The notes under the pieces: generated by a model | Told to the model about the DNA's origin: nothing | The model's database searches: none | What the model saw: only the letters and a program-made list of their open reading frames with translations | DNA from: Blastocatellia bacterium | GTDB taxonomy: Bacteria; Acidobacteriota; Blastocatellia; UBA7656 | DNA length: 64,000 nt | NCBI GenBank assembly: GCA_035275065.1 | Contig: DATENM010000034.1 | Location: 21,525 to 85,524, forward strand | Direction of reading: 5' to 3' | Part shown: positions 28,251 through 36,520 of the stretch, piece after piece | Numbering within the stretch: the first letter of the stretch is position 1 | Layout of the letters: each line of letters begins with the position of its first letter | Made by a program: the position numbers and the translations under genes

Positions 28251-29099
28251 TTAAGAATTCTGCGGCAATCGATAAAAGCTCGCGGCGTTGTCCGCGAGAA
28301 CAAGTTGCCGCTCACGATCATTCAAACCGCCGAGCAACGATTGGTAAGCCGTGAGCGCCTGTTCGTACGAGGCCGCGAGCAAGCATACGGGCCAGTCGCT
28401 GCCGATCATCATGCGCTCAGGGCCGAACCATTCGAGCGCCCGCTCGACGTAAGGCCGTAAATCTTCGGTCTTCCAGCTCAGGTGGTCCGCTTCGGTGACC
28501 AGGCCCGAAAGTTTACAGTGGATGCCGGGAATTTGCGCGACGGCTCGCAACCCGCTCGCCCACTCCTCTATTTTGCCGCTGGCAATCGGCGGCTTGGCCA
28601 TATGATCAACAACTAGCCGTAAGCCGGGACAGCGCTCGGCCACCGTCAGCACGTGGCGCAGGTGGCGCGTATGCACCAGCAAGTCGTACGCAACGCCCCC
28701 CGCCGCCAGAACCTTGAGGCCGCGTAGCACGCCGGGCTGTAGGAGCCAGTCGTCCGCCGGCTCGCTTTCAACCAGATGGCGCACGCCTCTGAATTTCGGA
28801 TGGCCGATAAATTCCGCGAGCCGCGATTCGACTTGCGGATCAGTCAAATCCACCCAGCCGACGACTCCGGCGATGAAGCGATGGCGGTCAGCCAATTCTA
28901 ACAGCCAGCGCGTCTCCGCGAGGCTGTTGCTGGCCTGCACCAGCACCGTCTGCCCTACGCCATTCTCGTTCAATAACGGAGCGAGCGACTCAGGGAGAAA
29001 GTCGCGGTAGAGCGTCTCGACCTCGGCGCTCATCCACGGGTAGTCGAAGCGCCCGACCTGCCAGAAATGTTGGTGGCTATCGATGATTGTGCCGCCCAT
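28251..29099 (-). CDS. Amidohydrolase-2 family lactonase (L-fucono-/L-rhamnono-lactonase-like)
   Basis: A 282-residue TIM-barrel hydrolase. It starts with IIDSHQHFW, the typical HxH motif of amidohydrolase-2 enzymes, has a central VDHMAKPP (His), and ends with MMIGSDWPVC (Asp). This is the pattern of the L-fuconolactonase/L-rhamnono-lactonase and 4-sulfomuconolactonase group, which open sugar-acid lactones. It is the first gene of a minus-strand operon with an epimerase-type dehydrogenase and an alcohol dehydrogenase, a logical order for oxidising a sugar, hydrolysing its lactone and processing the acid. GGAA precedes the ATG. The specific sugar is unknown. Confidence 0.86.
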   Translation of the reverse strand: MGGTIIDSHQHFWQVGRFDYPWMSAEVETLYRDFLPESLAPLLNENGVGQTVLVQASNSLAETRWLLELADRHRFIAGVVGWVDLTDPQVESRLAEFIGHPKFRGVRHLVESEPADDWLLQPGVLRGLKVLAAGGVAYDLLVHTRHLRHVLTVAERCPGLRLVVDHMAKPPIASGKIEEWASGLRAVAQIPGIHCKLSGLVTEADHLSWKTEDLRPYVERALEWFGPERMMIGSDWPVCLLAASYEQALTAYQSLLGGLNDRERQLVLADNAASFYRLPQNS

Positions 29100-29294
29100 G
29101 CCAGTTCCAATCAGCCCGCCAGATTAATCAACAATGGCCGGATAAGCCATCGCGCAGATGAATGGAGAAAAGGCATTCTCCAACCGCCGCCGCGATTGGT
29201 CAAGTGGCCGCCGCCCCGCGGCTTTTCAATCTTCGCTTTTTGCTTTAGCCTTTCAGCGCAACATCAACACTATCCTTCCTCAGGAGACAAGCGA

Positions 29295-30851
29295 TTGAGT
29301 TGGGAGCCCGAAGTCGAAGAGATCAAGCGCCGCGCCGAACTGGCCAAACAGATGGGCGGCGAACAGAACGTCGCGCGACACCATGCCAATGGCCGACTCA
29401 CGGTGCGCGAACGTATCGGGCGCTTGCTCGATAGCCATTCTTTTCATGAAGTCGGCGCGCTGGCGGGCCGCGCCACTTATGAAGCGGGTCAACTGGCTTC
29501 GTTCACGCCAGCGAATTTCGTCTTCGGCACGGGGCGCATTGACGGGCGCAAGGTCGTCGTCGGCGGCGACGACTTCACGGTGCGCGGCGGTGCGGCGGAT
29601 GGCGCGGTCGGCTACAAAGCGGTCTACGCCGAGCGGCTGGCGCGCGAGTTCCGCGTGCCGCTGGTCCGACTGGTTGACGGCACGGGCGGCGGCGGCAGCG
29701 TCAAGACCATCGAGACGATGGGGCGCACCTATGTGCCGCCGCTGCCGGGCTGGGACATCTCTGTGGCGCTGCTCGCGGAGGTTCCGGTCGTCGGCGCATG
29801 TCTCGGCTCGGTCGCGGGACTCGGCGCGGTGCGCGTCGTCAACTCGCACTTTTCGTTGATGGTCAAAGGCACGGCGCAGCTCTTCGTCGCCGGGCCGCCG
29901 GTCGTCGAGCGCAGCGTCGGCGAGAAAGTCGGCAAGGAAGAACTCGGCGGCTCGCACATCCACGCGCACGGCAGCGGCTGCGTCGACAACGAGGTCGGCA
30001 GCGAAGATGAAGCCTTCGCGCAGATTCGCGCCTTCCTCGGTTACTTGCCGTCGAACGTCTGGCAGTTGCCGCCGCGCCGCGACACGGATGATCCAGCGAA
30101 CCGCTCGGAAGCGGACTTGATCTCGATCATCCCGCGCGACCGGCGGCGCGGCTACAATGCGCGGCGGTTGGTCGAGTTGATCGTTGATCGCGACTCATTC
30201 TTTGAGATCAGCCGCTTTTACGGGCGCCCGCTGATCGCAGGGCTGGCGCGGCTGAACGGTTATGCGGTCGGCGTGATGGCCAATGACCCTCATTTTCACG
30301 GCGGCGGGCTGGACGCGCCGGCAAGCGAAAAGCTCGTCCGCTTCGTTGACCTCTGCGACACCTTCCACCTGCCGGTCGTCAACCTCGTAGACCAGCCGGG
30401 CTTCGTCGTCGGCACCAAAGCCGAGCGCGCCGGCACAGCGCGGTACGGCGCGCGGGCGATTGCGGCAATCTATCAAGTCCGCGTCCCGTGGGTGAGCATC
30501 CTGCTGCGGCGTTGTTATGGCGTGGCGGGCGCGGCGCATGGCAACACGAACGGACTGAACTTGCGCTACGCGTGGCCGTCAGGCGATTGGGGTTCGTTGC
30601 CGATTGAAGGCGGCGTGATGGCGGCTTATCGGCGCGACATCGAATCGTCGCCGGACCCGGAAGCGCGACGCCGCGAGATCGAAGAGACATTGAACCAGTT
30701 GCGCTCGCCCTTCCGCACCGCCGAAGCCTTCGGCGTCGAAGAGATCATTGACCCGCGCGAAACGCGCCCCATTCTCTGCGACTGGGTCGAGACGGCTTAC
30801 AGCTTATTGCCCATGCAACTGGGACCAAAGCTCAGGGGCTTCCGCCCGTGA
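29295..30851 (+). CDS. Acyl-CoA carboxylase beta subunit (carboxyltransferase), PccB-like
   Basis: A 518-residue carboxyltransferase of the propionyl/methylcrotonyl-CoA carboxylase beta family. It has two crotonase-like halves: an N-terminal half with RLTVRERIGRLLD, DDFTVRGG and GTGGGGSVKT, and a C-terminal half with NDPHFHGGGLD, LVDQPGFVVG and RRCYGVAGAAHG. It moves a carboxyl group from biotin to an acyl-CoA. The TTG at 29295 is preceded by CAGGAG at an 8-base spacing and gives the standard MSWEPEVEE start; the frame is open 76 codons further upstream. No biotin carboxylase or biotin carrier gene is nearby, so the partner subunit is encoded elsewhere. The acyl specificity is unknown. Confidence 0.9.
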   Translation: MSWEPEVEEIKRRAELAKQMGGEQNVARHHANGRLTVRERIGRLLDSHSFHEVGALAGRATYEAGQLASFTPANFVFGTGRIDGRKVVVGGDDFTVRGGAADGAVGYKAVYAERLAREFRVPLVRLVDGTGGGGSVKTIETMGRTYVPPLPGWDISVALLAEVPVVGACLGSVAGLGAVRVVNSHFSLMVKGTAQLFVAGPPVVERSVGEKVGKEELGGSHIHAHGSGCVDNEVGSEDEAFAQIRAFLGYLPSNVWQLPPRRDTDDPANRSEADLISIIPRDRRRGYNARRLVELIVDRDSFFEISRFYGRPLIAGLARLNGYAVGVMANDPHFHGGGLDAPASEKLVRFVDLCDTFHLPVVNLVDQPGFVVGTKAERAGTARYGARAIAAIYQVRVPWVSILLRRCYGVAGAAHGNTNGLNLRYAWPSGDWGSLPIEGGVMAAYRRDIESSPDPEARRREIEETLNQLRSPFRTAEAFGVEEIIDPRETRPILCDWVETAYSLLPMQLGPKLRGFRP

Positions 30852-30853
30852 GG

Positions 30854-30956
30854 GTGACAAGTGACAAGTGACGAGTGACAAGAGGGATTCGCAGGCCGAG
30901 TCTTGACCGGAATCGGAGCGACATCGTCTTGTCACTCGTCACTTGTCACTTGTCAC
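30854..30956. repeat. Perfect 30-bp inverted repeat of GTGACAAGT units, probable bidirectional terminator (family C)
   Basis: Arms at 30854-30883 and 30927-30956 are perfectly complementary over 30 bases around a 43-base loop. Each arm is built from near-repeats of GTGACAAGT. It starts three bases after the carboxyltransferase stop, and its right arm contains the TGA of the convergent Gfo/Idh/MocA gene (30953-30955). Related GTCAYTTGTC motifs occur at 9159-9210 and 43328-43348. Confidence 0.9.
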
Positions 30957-32308
30957 TCTACAGGGAGTTTCCACGGCGCGCGGTAGCGGCGCGTCAGATA
31001 GCTCTGCGCTTCGTTGTCGCCGATGAACGATTCTTTCTCGACATCCCAACGCACCTGCCGGCCAAGTCGGAAGGCGATATTGCCAAGGTGACAGGCGATC
31101 ATCGAGTTGTGGCCGATCTCGACATCCGAGTTCGGCAGTTGCCGCGAGCGCACCGAGTCAACGAAATTCTTGATATGCAGGAGGTGGTAATCATCGCCGC
31201 CGCTTCCCTGGCGCGGCATGCCTGCGTCTTTATAGCGCGCTTTGCCATTGACGCGCTCGCTTTCGGGATAGACCTCCCAGCCGCCGCGATCAACCACCAG
31301 CACGCCGTTGTTGCCGTGAAAGGCGACGCCGTGATCGCGCGCCTCAGGGCCGCGCCCGATGGCCGTCGCATGCTCCCAGACCATGCTGTAATCGGGGTAT
31401 GACCAGATGACCTGTTGCGTGTCCGGGGTCTCTTCGGCATCGTCGGGGAACCCGAATTTGCCGCCGACCGCTGCGGCTGAAAGCGGCGCTTTGACGTTCA
31501 TTGCCCAGTTGGCGATATCGATCATGTGCGCGCCCCAATCCGTCATCAAGCCGCCGGAGTAGTCCCAGTACCAGCGAAAGTTGAAGTGAAAACGATTCTT
31601 GTTGAAAGGCCGCTTCGGCGCAGGGCCGAGCCACATCTCGTAATCCACTGTCGCCGGCGGCTCGCTGTCGGGAACCGGTGCGATGTTGCCCATCCAGTTC
31701 TGGTAAGCCCAGGCGCGCACCATGCGAATCTTGCCGAGCTTGCCGCTGCGCACATATTCTACCGCGTCTTTATAGTGAGCGGCGCTGCGCTGCTGCGTGC
31801 CCATCTGGACAATGCGATGGTGCTGGCGCGCGGCGTTGACCATGGCGCGGCCTTCGCCAATGCTGATGGCCAGCGGCTTCTCGACGTAAACATCTTTGCC
31901 TGCCTGGCAAGCCATAATCGTCGGCAGCGCGTGCCAGTGGTCGGGCGTGCCGACTATGACGGCATCGATGTCGCGAAGATCAAGCACGCGGCGAAAGTCG
32001 CGCGTCACCAGTTGCGGGTGTTGCGAGTAATCGCCTTCGACCATCTTCTGCGCGCGCGCCGCTTGCTCGTCGTCGACGTCGCAGAGCGCGACACATTCGA
32101 CGTTCTTGAGCTTCAGTATCTGGCGGAGGTCGCCGCGGCCCTGGCCGCCGCAGCCAATCAGGCCGACGCGCAGCCGGTCATTCGCGCCGGCGACATTGTT
32201 CGTGGATTGCGCGGCCACGCCGGTAGCCGACAATGCGGTATAGGCCGCCGCTGCGGCACCAGCTTCTAGCGACTGCTTGATGAATTGGCGGCGATTTTTT
32301 GAAGCCAT
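30953..32308 (-). CDS. Tat-exported Gfo/Idh/MocA family oxidoreductase
   Basis: A 451-residue oxidoreductase. The N-terminus MASKNRRQFIKQSLEAGAAAAAY carries a twin-arginine signal (RRQFIK), so it is probably exported folded with its cofactor. Next comes the NAD(P)-binding motif GLIGCGGQGRGD, the EKPLA motif of the family near residue 150, and the dimerisation domain with WGAHMIDIANW. Family members oxidise or reduce sugars and inositols, and exported forms are common in polysaccharide-degrading bacteria. I chose ATG 32308 because it gives the Tat signal; a longer frame adds 54 residues without homology. Its 3' end overlaps the inverted repeat. Substrate unknown. Confidence 0.9.
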   Translation of the reverse strand: MASKNRRQFIKQSLEAGAAAAAYTALSATGVAAQSTNNVAGANDRLRVGLIGCGGQGRGDLRQILKLKNVECVALCDVDDEQAARAQKMVEGDYSQHPQLVTRDFRRVLDLRDIDAVIVGTPDHWHALPTIMACQAGKDVYVEKPLAISIGEGRAMVNAARQHHRIVQMGTQQRSAAHYKDAVEYVRSGKLGKIRMVRAWAYQNWMGNIAPVPDSEPPATVDYEMWLGPAPKRPFNKNRFHFNFRWYWDYSGGLMTDWGAHMIDIANWAMNVKAPLSAAAVGGKFGFPDDAEETPDTQQVIWSYPDYSMVWEHATAIGRGPEARDHGVAFHGNNGVLVVDRGGWEVYPESERVNGKARYKDAGMPRQGSGGDDYHLLHIKNFVDSVRSRQLPNSDVEIGHNSMIACHLGNIAFRLGRQVRWDVEKESFIGDNEAQSYLTRRYRAPWKLPVE

Positions 32309-32764
32309 ATGCGTTCTCCCATCTGGCGCGCTCGGCGGCCCGTCAGTCGCCAAGCGAAGCCCTTTTGTTTGATTGAAAGGGGATTCGTTGATGCGCGGCC
32401 AATATAGCACCTGCCGCTGAGTGAATTCAAACAACGGCGTCGCGCGCCTGCTGGCCGTCGGCACAGACATTTGTAACCGGTAGCGTTCTGCCGGCGTAGT
32501 TACCGGCGCTAGGAAATCTCATGGGCTAAGCTCTCCAAGCCTGCCGCGCCATGCGTGGCAGGCCCTTTTTGTCAGTCGCAAGGTAAATGTCATCCTGCCA
32601 AACGTGAACCTCATCTCGCGGCAACGATAGCTCACCCGCCGGCAGTTGCCATACCGGGTCGGTGTCTTGCTCTGTTCGCATAGCCAGGCATCCAGATGAT
32701 GATTACGGCGGCCTGATTATCGCTCGCCACTGCAAGGATGCTAATGGCTCGTTTAGTGGCTGCC
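32309..32764. other. 456-bp gene-free region with an orphan plus-strand terminator
   Basis: No convincing reading frame is present. A pairing CCGGTA...TACCGG lies at about 32478-32506 and a strong terminator at 32539-32570. Both are on the plus strand although the flanking genes are on the minus strand. Confidence 0.5.
32539..32570 (+). terminator. Strong rho-independent terminator without an upstream plus-strand gene
   Basis: GCCTGCC (32539-32545) and GGCAGGC (32557-32563) form a 7-bp GC stem followed by CCTTTTT. No plus-strand gene precedes it within about 1.6 kb, so it may end a small RNA transcript or an antisense transcript. Confidence 0.7.
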
Positions 32765-33130
32765 TTACGCGAGCGCCAGGATTTCAAGCTGATGGCCGTC
32801 GGGGTCGCTGAAGTAGATTGATGTCGAGCCCATCCATGAATGAAAGATTGGCCCTTCCACTTCAACGCCTTGCTCGCGCAAGCTCGCCGCGGCGCTTTCC
32901 AGGTCGCCCTGGTCAGCCTGGAAAGCGAAGTGCTGCGAAGGCCAGTCGCCGGCGTTCTCTTGCAGAACCACCATGCCGGCATTGCCACCGACATAGAGGA
33001 ATAGCCAGTTTCTCTTTTCATCGCGCAGCCCGATCTTCAGACCAAGGATGTCGCAGTAAAAAGCCTGAGCCCTGCTCAGGTCGTCAACGGGAATAGCAAT
33101 TTCGTAAATGCCTTGGAGGGGTAGCATCAT
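32765..33130 (-). CDS. Glyoxalase/VOC-family protein
   Basis: A single vicinal-oxygen-chelate domain of 121 residues with the pattern AIPVDDLSRAQAFYCDILGL at the start, QHFAFQ in the middle and the terminal SDPDGHQLEI. His and Glu ligands are present in the second half, but the first conserved ligand position is Glu (YEIAIP) rather than His, so metal binding may differ from glyoxalase I. Such proteins act in methylglyoxal detoxification, ring cleavage or antibiotic resistance. GAGG lies 4-5 bases before the ATG at 33130; a GTG three codons upstream is less likely. The gene stands alone and its substrate is unknown. Confidence 0.82.
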   Translation of the reverse strand: MMLPLQGIYEIAIPVDDLSRAQAFYCDILGLKIGLRDEKRNWLFLYVGGNAGMVVLQENAGDWPSQHFAFQADQGDLESAAASLREQGVEVEGPIFHSWMGSTSIYFSDPDGHQLEILALA

Positions 33131-33373
33131 CGGCCTCACTTTGTGCCGCTTACGGCACGGGTGTGTTGAATGAAGGTATTCATCCGCAGTGGCGGACTGA
33201 GCTTGCCCGTCTGTTAAGTGACGCGGCGCAGGTTAGAAATTCCCGCGAGCGGCGCATGATTGTCAAGCGATAGCGGGAAGAATCGCACAAAGACCGAGGA
33301 CGCCAAGAACCCCCGGGCCTATCGTGATTCTTTGTGACTTTGTGGCTAAGACTGGATGCATTCGCAAGCTGTC

Positions 33374-34627
33374 CTATGTCGAGGACGATTCGCCGCGGAT
33401 CGCCGACTGCCCGGCGAAGCGCAAGCTCTCGTGAAAGACAAACAGCAGAATCGCCGTAAGCAACAGCGCCGGGCCGATGCTTTCAAGGCCGAATCGGCTG
33501 GCGGCGATGCCGATTGCCGCCGGCAGCAACGACGCGCCGAGCATCGCCGCAGCGATCTCGTAACCAACCGCGTTTGCCGTGTGGGCGGCTCCCAGGCGGC
33601 GAGGCGTTTCGGCAATCATCGAAGGGAAAACCGGCCCCGAGGCTAACCCCATCAACGCCAATCCGCAGAAGCTTAGAAGGGGTGCGGCGTTGAGCCAGAT
33701 CAGCGCCGCACCCACGCCGATGCTGACCAGACAGAGGCGCAACAGCCACCGCGCCGCTCGCGATTCGGCGACAAAGCCAAAGATCAGTCGGCCCACAGTC
33801 AGGCTCCCCCAGTACACGCTCACCCACAGACCGGCCTCACCCGCTCCAACCCCGCGCCCTTCGGTGAAGAAACTGAAGGCCCACGCGCCGGCGGCCGTTT
33901 CAAGGCCGGTGTAGATGAAGAAGATCGCGATGCTCAACCAGACCGCAGGTAAGCGCAGCGTGCCGCGGTTTGACTGCCGTGGCAGTTTGCCGACAGCCTG
34001 CGCCTTCGCGTCTATGTTTGTCCAGCGGGCACGCGTCAAGGCGAATGCCACGGCCATCACGAACTGAGTCATCGCGACGATGGCATAACCCCAACGCCAG
34101 GGGCGGCCAGCATTCAGCACCGCAGTCATGATGGCCGGCCCGATGGCTGCGCCGATGCCGTAACAGGCATGCAGCCAGTTGACTGTGCGACGGCTGAAAT
34201 TGAGAGCCGCATAGCTGTTCAATCCTGCGTCAATCGCTCCCGACCCGGCTCCGGCAACCGGCGCGAGCGCCACCATACATCCCCAGCTAGGGGCCAGCGC
34301 ATAACCCGTCAGGCTGATCGCCATCAACAAGCAACTGAGCGCCAACAGGGTTCCGACATTCATGACCGTCAGCAAGCGACTGCTGCTGAAGCTCGCCAGC
34401 AGATAGCCGCTGGTGAACATCACCAGTATCGCGCCGAGTGCATCAATCCCTAGTTGAAACGTCGCGCGAACCGAGGGCCAGGCGATGCCATGCAAGCCAT
34501 CAGGCAGGCCCAGGCTGATAAAGCCGAGGTAGGCGAGCCCGATCAGCAACAGTCCGGCGCTGGCCGCCTGTCCTGTACTTTTCTGTTCGCGGTTATGAAT
34601 GACGATGGCCTTTCGCCGAGTTGCCAC
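33374..34627 (-). CDS. MFS permease
   Basis: A 417-residue integral membrane protein with about twelve hydrophobic segments. The first contains LAYLGFISLGLPDGLHGIAWPS, and LNSYAALNFSRRTVNWLHACYG spans the region around helix 5. These features match MFS permeases of the FucP/YbjJ-like sugar group, whose members take up sugars or export metabolites. Helix 7 has YTGLETAAGAWAFSFF. The GTG start has only a weak upstream site. The receiver gene lies 24 bp upstream on the same strand, so the two may be cotranscribed. No substrate-specific residues can be named. Confidence 0.8.
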   Translation of the reverse strand: MATRRKAIVIHNREQKSTGQAASAGLLLIGLAYLGFISLGLPDGLHGIAWPSVRATFQLGIDALGAILVMFTSGYLLASFSSSRLLTVMNVGTLLALSCLLMAISLTGYALAPSWGCMVALAPVAGAGSGAIDAGLNSYAALNFSRRTVNWLHACYGIGAAIGPAIMTAVLNAGRPWRWGYAIVAMTQFVMAVAFALTRARWTNIDAKAQAVGKLPRQSNRGTLRLPAVWLSIAIFFIYTGLETAAGAWAFSFFTEGRGVGAGEAGLWVSVYWGSLTVGRLIFGFVAESRAARWLLRLCLVSIGVGAALIWLNAAPLLSFCGLALMGLASGPVFPSMIAETPRRLGAAHTANAVGYEIAAAMLGASLLPAAIGIAASRFGLESIGPALLLTAILLFVFHESLRFAGQSAIRGESSST

Positions 34628-34651
34628 GACTCATCGGCAGCGCCAGGACCT

Positions 34652-35017
34652 TCAGGCAGGTAGCAGTTGGTTGATCTGTTGGAGGAGCACTTCGTAATCA
34701 ATCGGCTTGGCAATCGTTTGATTGGCGCCGCCGCGGCGCGCGGCGGCTTCATCGCCGCTGCCAAAGGCTGTCATGACGATAATGGGAAGGCTTGTGCAAG
34801 GCGGCATCTGGCGCACCAGCCTGATTAGCTCCTTGCCGTCCATGTTCGGCATGGAAAGGTCGGTGATGATCAAGTCGGGGCAGTCCAGCTGAACGAGCTT
34901 CAGGGCTTCTAGCCCATCTTCCGCCGTATAGACCGTGTAGTCTTGCATTCTAAGATAGAGCGCCAAGAGGTCGCGGCTATCGGGATGGTCTTCGACGACG
35001 AGGATCTTTCTTTCCAA
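34652..35017 (-). CDS. Single-domain response regulator (CheY-like receiver)
   Basis: A 121-residue receiver domain with the acidic pair in VVEDHPDSRD, the phospho-acceptor Asp in IITDLSMPNMDG (about residue 53), the conserved Thr/Ser switch position in VMTAFGS, and the Lys in IAKPIDYE. There is no output domain, so it must act by protein contact or as a phosphorelay intermediate. The nearest hybrid kinase in the window is at 9.2-13.2 kb, and no partner gene is adjacent. TTG is used as the start. It precedes the MFS permease gene by 24 bp. Confidence 0.9.
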   Translation of the reverse strand: MERKILVVEDHPDSRDLLALYLRMQDYTVYTAEDGLEALKLVQLDCPDLIITDLSMPNMDGKELIRLVRQMPPCTSLPIIVMTAFGSGDEAAARRGGANQTIAKPIDYEVLLQQINQLLPA

Positions 35018-35186
35018 AGGATGAGGTCCAGGGTTAAATCCACAAGCGTACTGCTTATTCTTATGGTTAGCACGCGCCGCGTCAAATGATTTTTGAGGTT
35101 GAGTAGACCGCGCGCGCCGGTTTTCTTCCGCCTTCGGATACGCGGAACTTCGCGGCGGACGCGCGCGGCACAGACTATCTTTTCAG

Positions 35187-36314
35187 TTAGGGCGTTGGTT
35201 TAGCGCCTTTTTTCATCTCATCAAGCTCTTTCTGCGCGGCCTCAAGCCCGCCTTGCAACTGCGCTTTGCGCTGCGCATTGGTTTCCTTCTCGATGAGCTT
35301 GCCGAGGGCGGCGACCGTCGCCACCTTTAGCGCCTGATCGGCGGGAACTTTGACATCCGGCTCGACTCCCGTGCCTTCCCAGTTTGTCTTGCTGATGGGG
35401 TTAATGGCGCGCCCGGTCGGCACGAACATCTGGAAATGCTCGTTGAGCCGCCGCCCGCCGCCCGGATGAGCGCCGCCGCCGGTGGTCTCGCCGACGATTG
35501 TGGCGCGCTTCAAGTTCTTCAAATTGTAGGTGAATTCTTCAGCCGCCGAGAATGTCCGCCGGCTCGTCAACACGTAGACTTCTTTCTTGTCACCGAAGCG
35601 ATTGCCGGGGACGTGCGGCAAGGTCCACCACTGGCGCGTCGAATCGTCGGGGCGGAAATAGAGGTCGTTGAGATGCACCGGCTCGGCTCCAAAGAGGTAG
35701 CTGGTCAGGAAAGCGACCATCGCCGGGTCGCCGCCGCCGTTGCGCCGCAGATCGATAATCAGCGCGTCGGTGTTGGCCAGAAAAGTCATCGCTGCCGCGC
35801 CGGTTTCGGCGGCAAACTGCGCCGGGTTGAAGCCGCGCAGGTCGAGATAGCCGATGTTACCTTGCAGCCGCTCAATCTTTTCAAAGCCAAAATTCGTCTG
35901 GCGCATGAACGTCTTAAAGCGCTCGATCTCTTCAGCAGATGGTTCCTCGGCATTCTTGCGCTCAGGAATCGGCTCGTAGCTGTAGCCGACGCGAAGGTGT
36001 TTGTCATGGCTGACGGCTTGGAGGTCGGCGGTCAGCTTTTCGGCAAAGCCACGGGCGCTGGTGACGCTGTCATATTCTTTATTCGCGAGCCGCTCGCGCA
36101 ATGCCTGCTGCATCTTGCCGGCGACTTCGGGGAAGACGTAGGCTTCGTTGAGATTCTTGATGGCGCTTTCGATCACCGCGGCGCGCATCGCCGCATCAAT
36201 CGTCATATCTTGCTGCGGCCCCTGCGGCCCTTGCGCAAAGCCGGCGCGGGTTTGCAAGCAGGTCGCGGCGATCATCAGGACAAAGACCGCCGCCAGATGA
36301 CGTCTGGTTTTCAT
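35187..36314 (-). CDS. Secreted S41-family peptidase (IRBP/tricorn-like)
   Basis: A 375-residue exported protein with a signal peptide (about residues 1-27). An N-terminal helical region (NLNEAYVFPEVAGKMQQAL) typical of IRBP-like S41 proteins is followed by the core. DLRRNGGGDPAMV, VLTSRRTFSAAEEF (catalytic Ser in the FSAAEE context) and GETTGGGAHPGG (oxyanion loop) are all present. S41 enzymes of this branch are thought to be periplasmic proteases, often uncharacterised. There is no PDZ domain, unlike CtpA. The end is Lys/Glu-rich. AAGGAG lies 8 bases before the ATG. It is divergent to the orphan secreted protein at 36521. Confidence 0.88.
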   Translation of the reverse strand: MKTRRHLAAVFVLMIAATCLQTRAGFAQGPQGPQQDMTIDAAMRAAVIESAIKNLNEAYVFPEVAGKMQQALRERLANKEYDSVTSARGFAEKLTADLQAVSHDKHLRVGYSYEPIPERKNAEEPSAEEIERFKTFMRQTNFGFEKIERLQGNIGYLDLRGFNPAQFAAETGAAAMTFLANTDALIIDLRRNGGGDPAMVAFLTSYLFGAEPVHLNDLYFRPDDSTRQWWTLPHVPGNRFGDKKEVYVLTSRRTFSAAEEFTYNLKNLKRATIVGETTGGGAHPGGGRRLNEHFQMFVPTGRAINPISKTNWEGTGVEPDVKVPADQALKVATVAALGKLIEKETNAQRKAQLQGGLEAAQKELDEMKKGAKPTP

Positions 36315-36520
36315 TGTGAATCTCCTTCTTCGTGCACGTGATTATGATTGTGGAATCCGCCATTCTTTCATTCGCAAAATGCGCCTGCGAAGTTCCAGCT
36401 TTTTTTCCGAGACGGCGCTACCGGACGCTAGCTTCACCGCCATCTAGTGTTTCGATATGGCCAATGATTGTGGTAGTATCTGCCAACTGGATGTGAGTTC
36501 ATTTTTTGTTGAGGTGAGAT

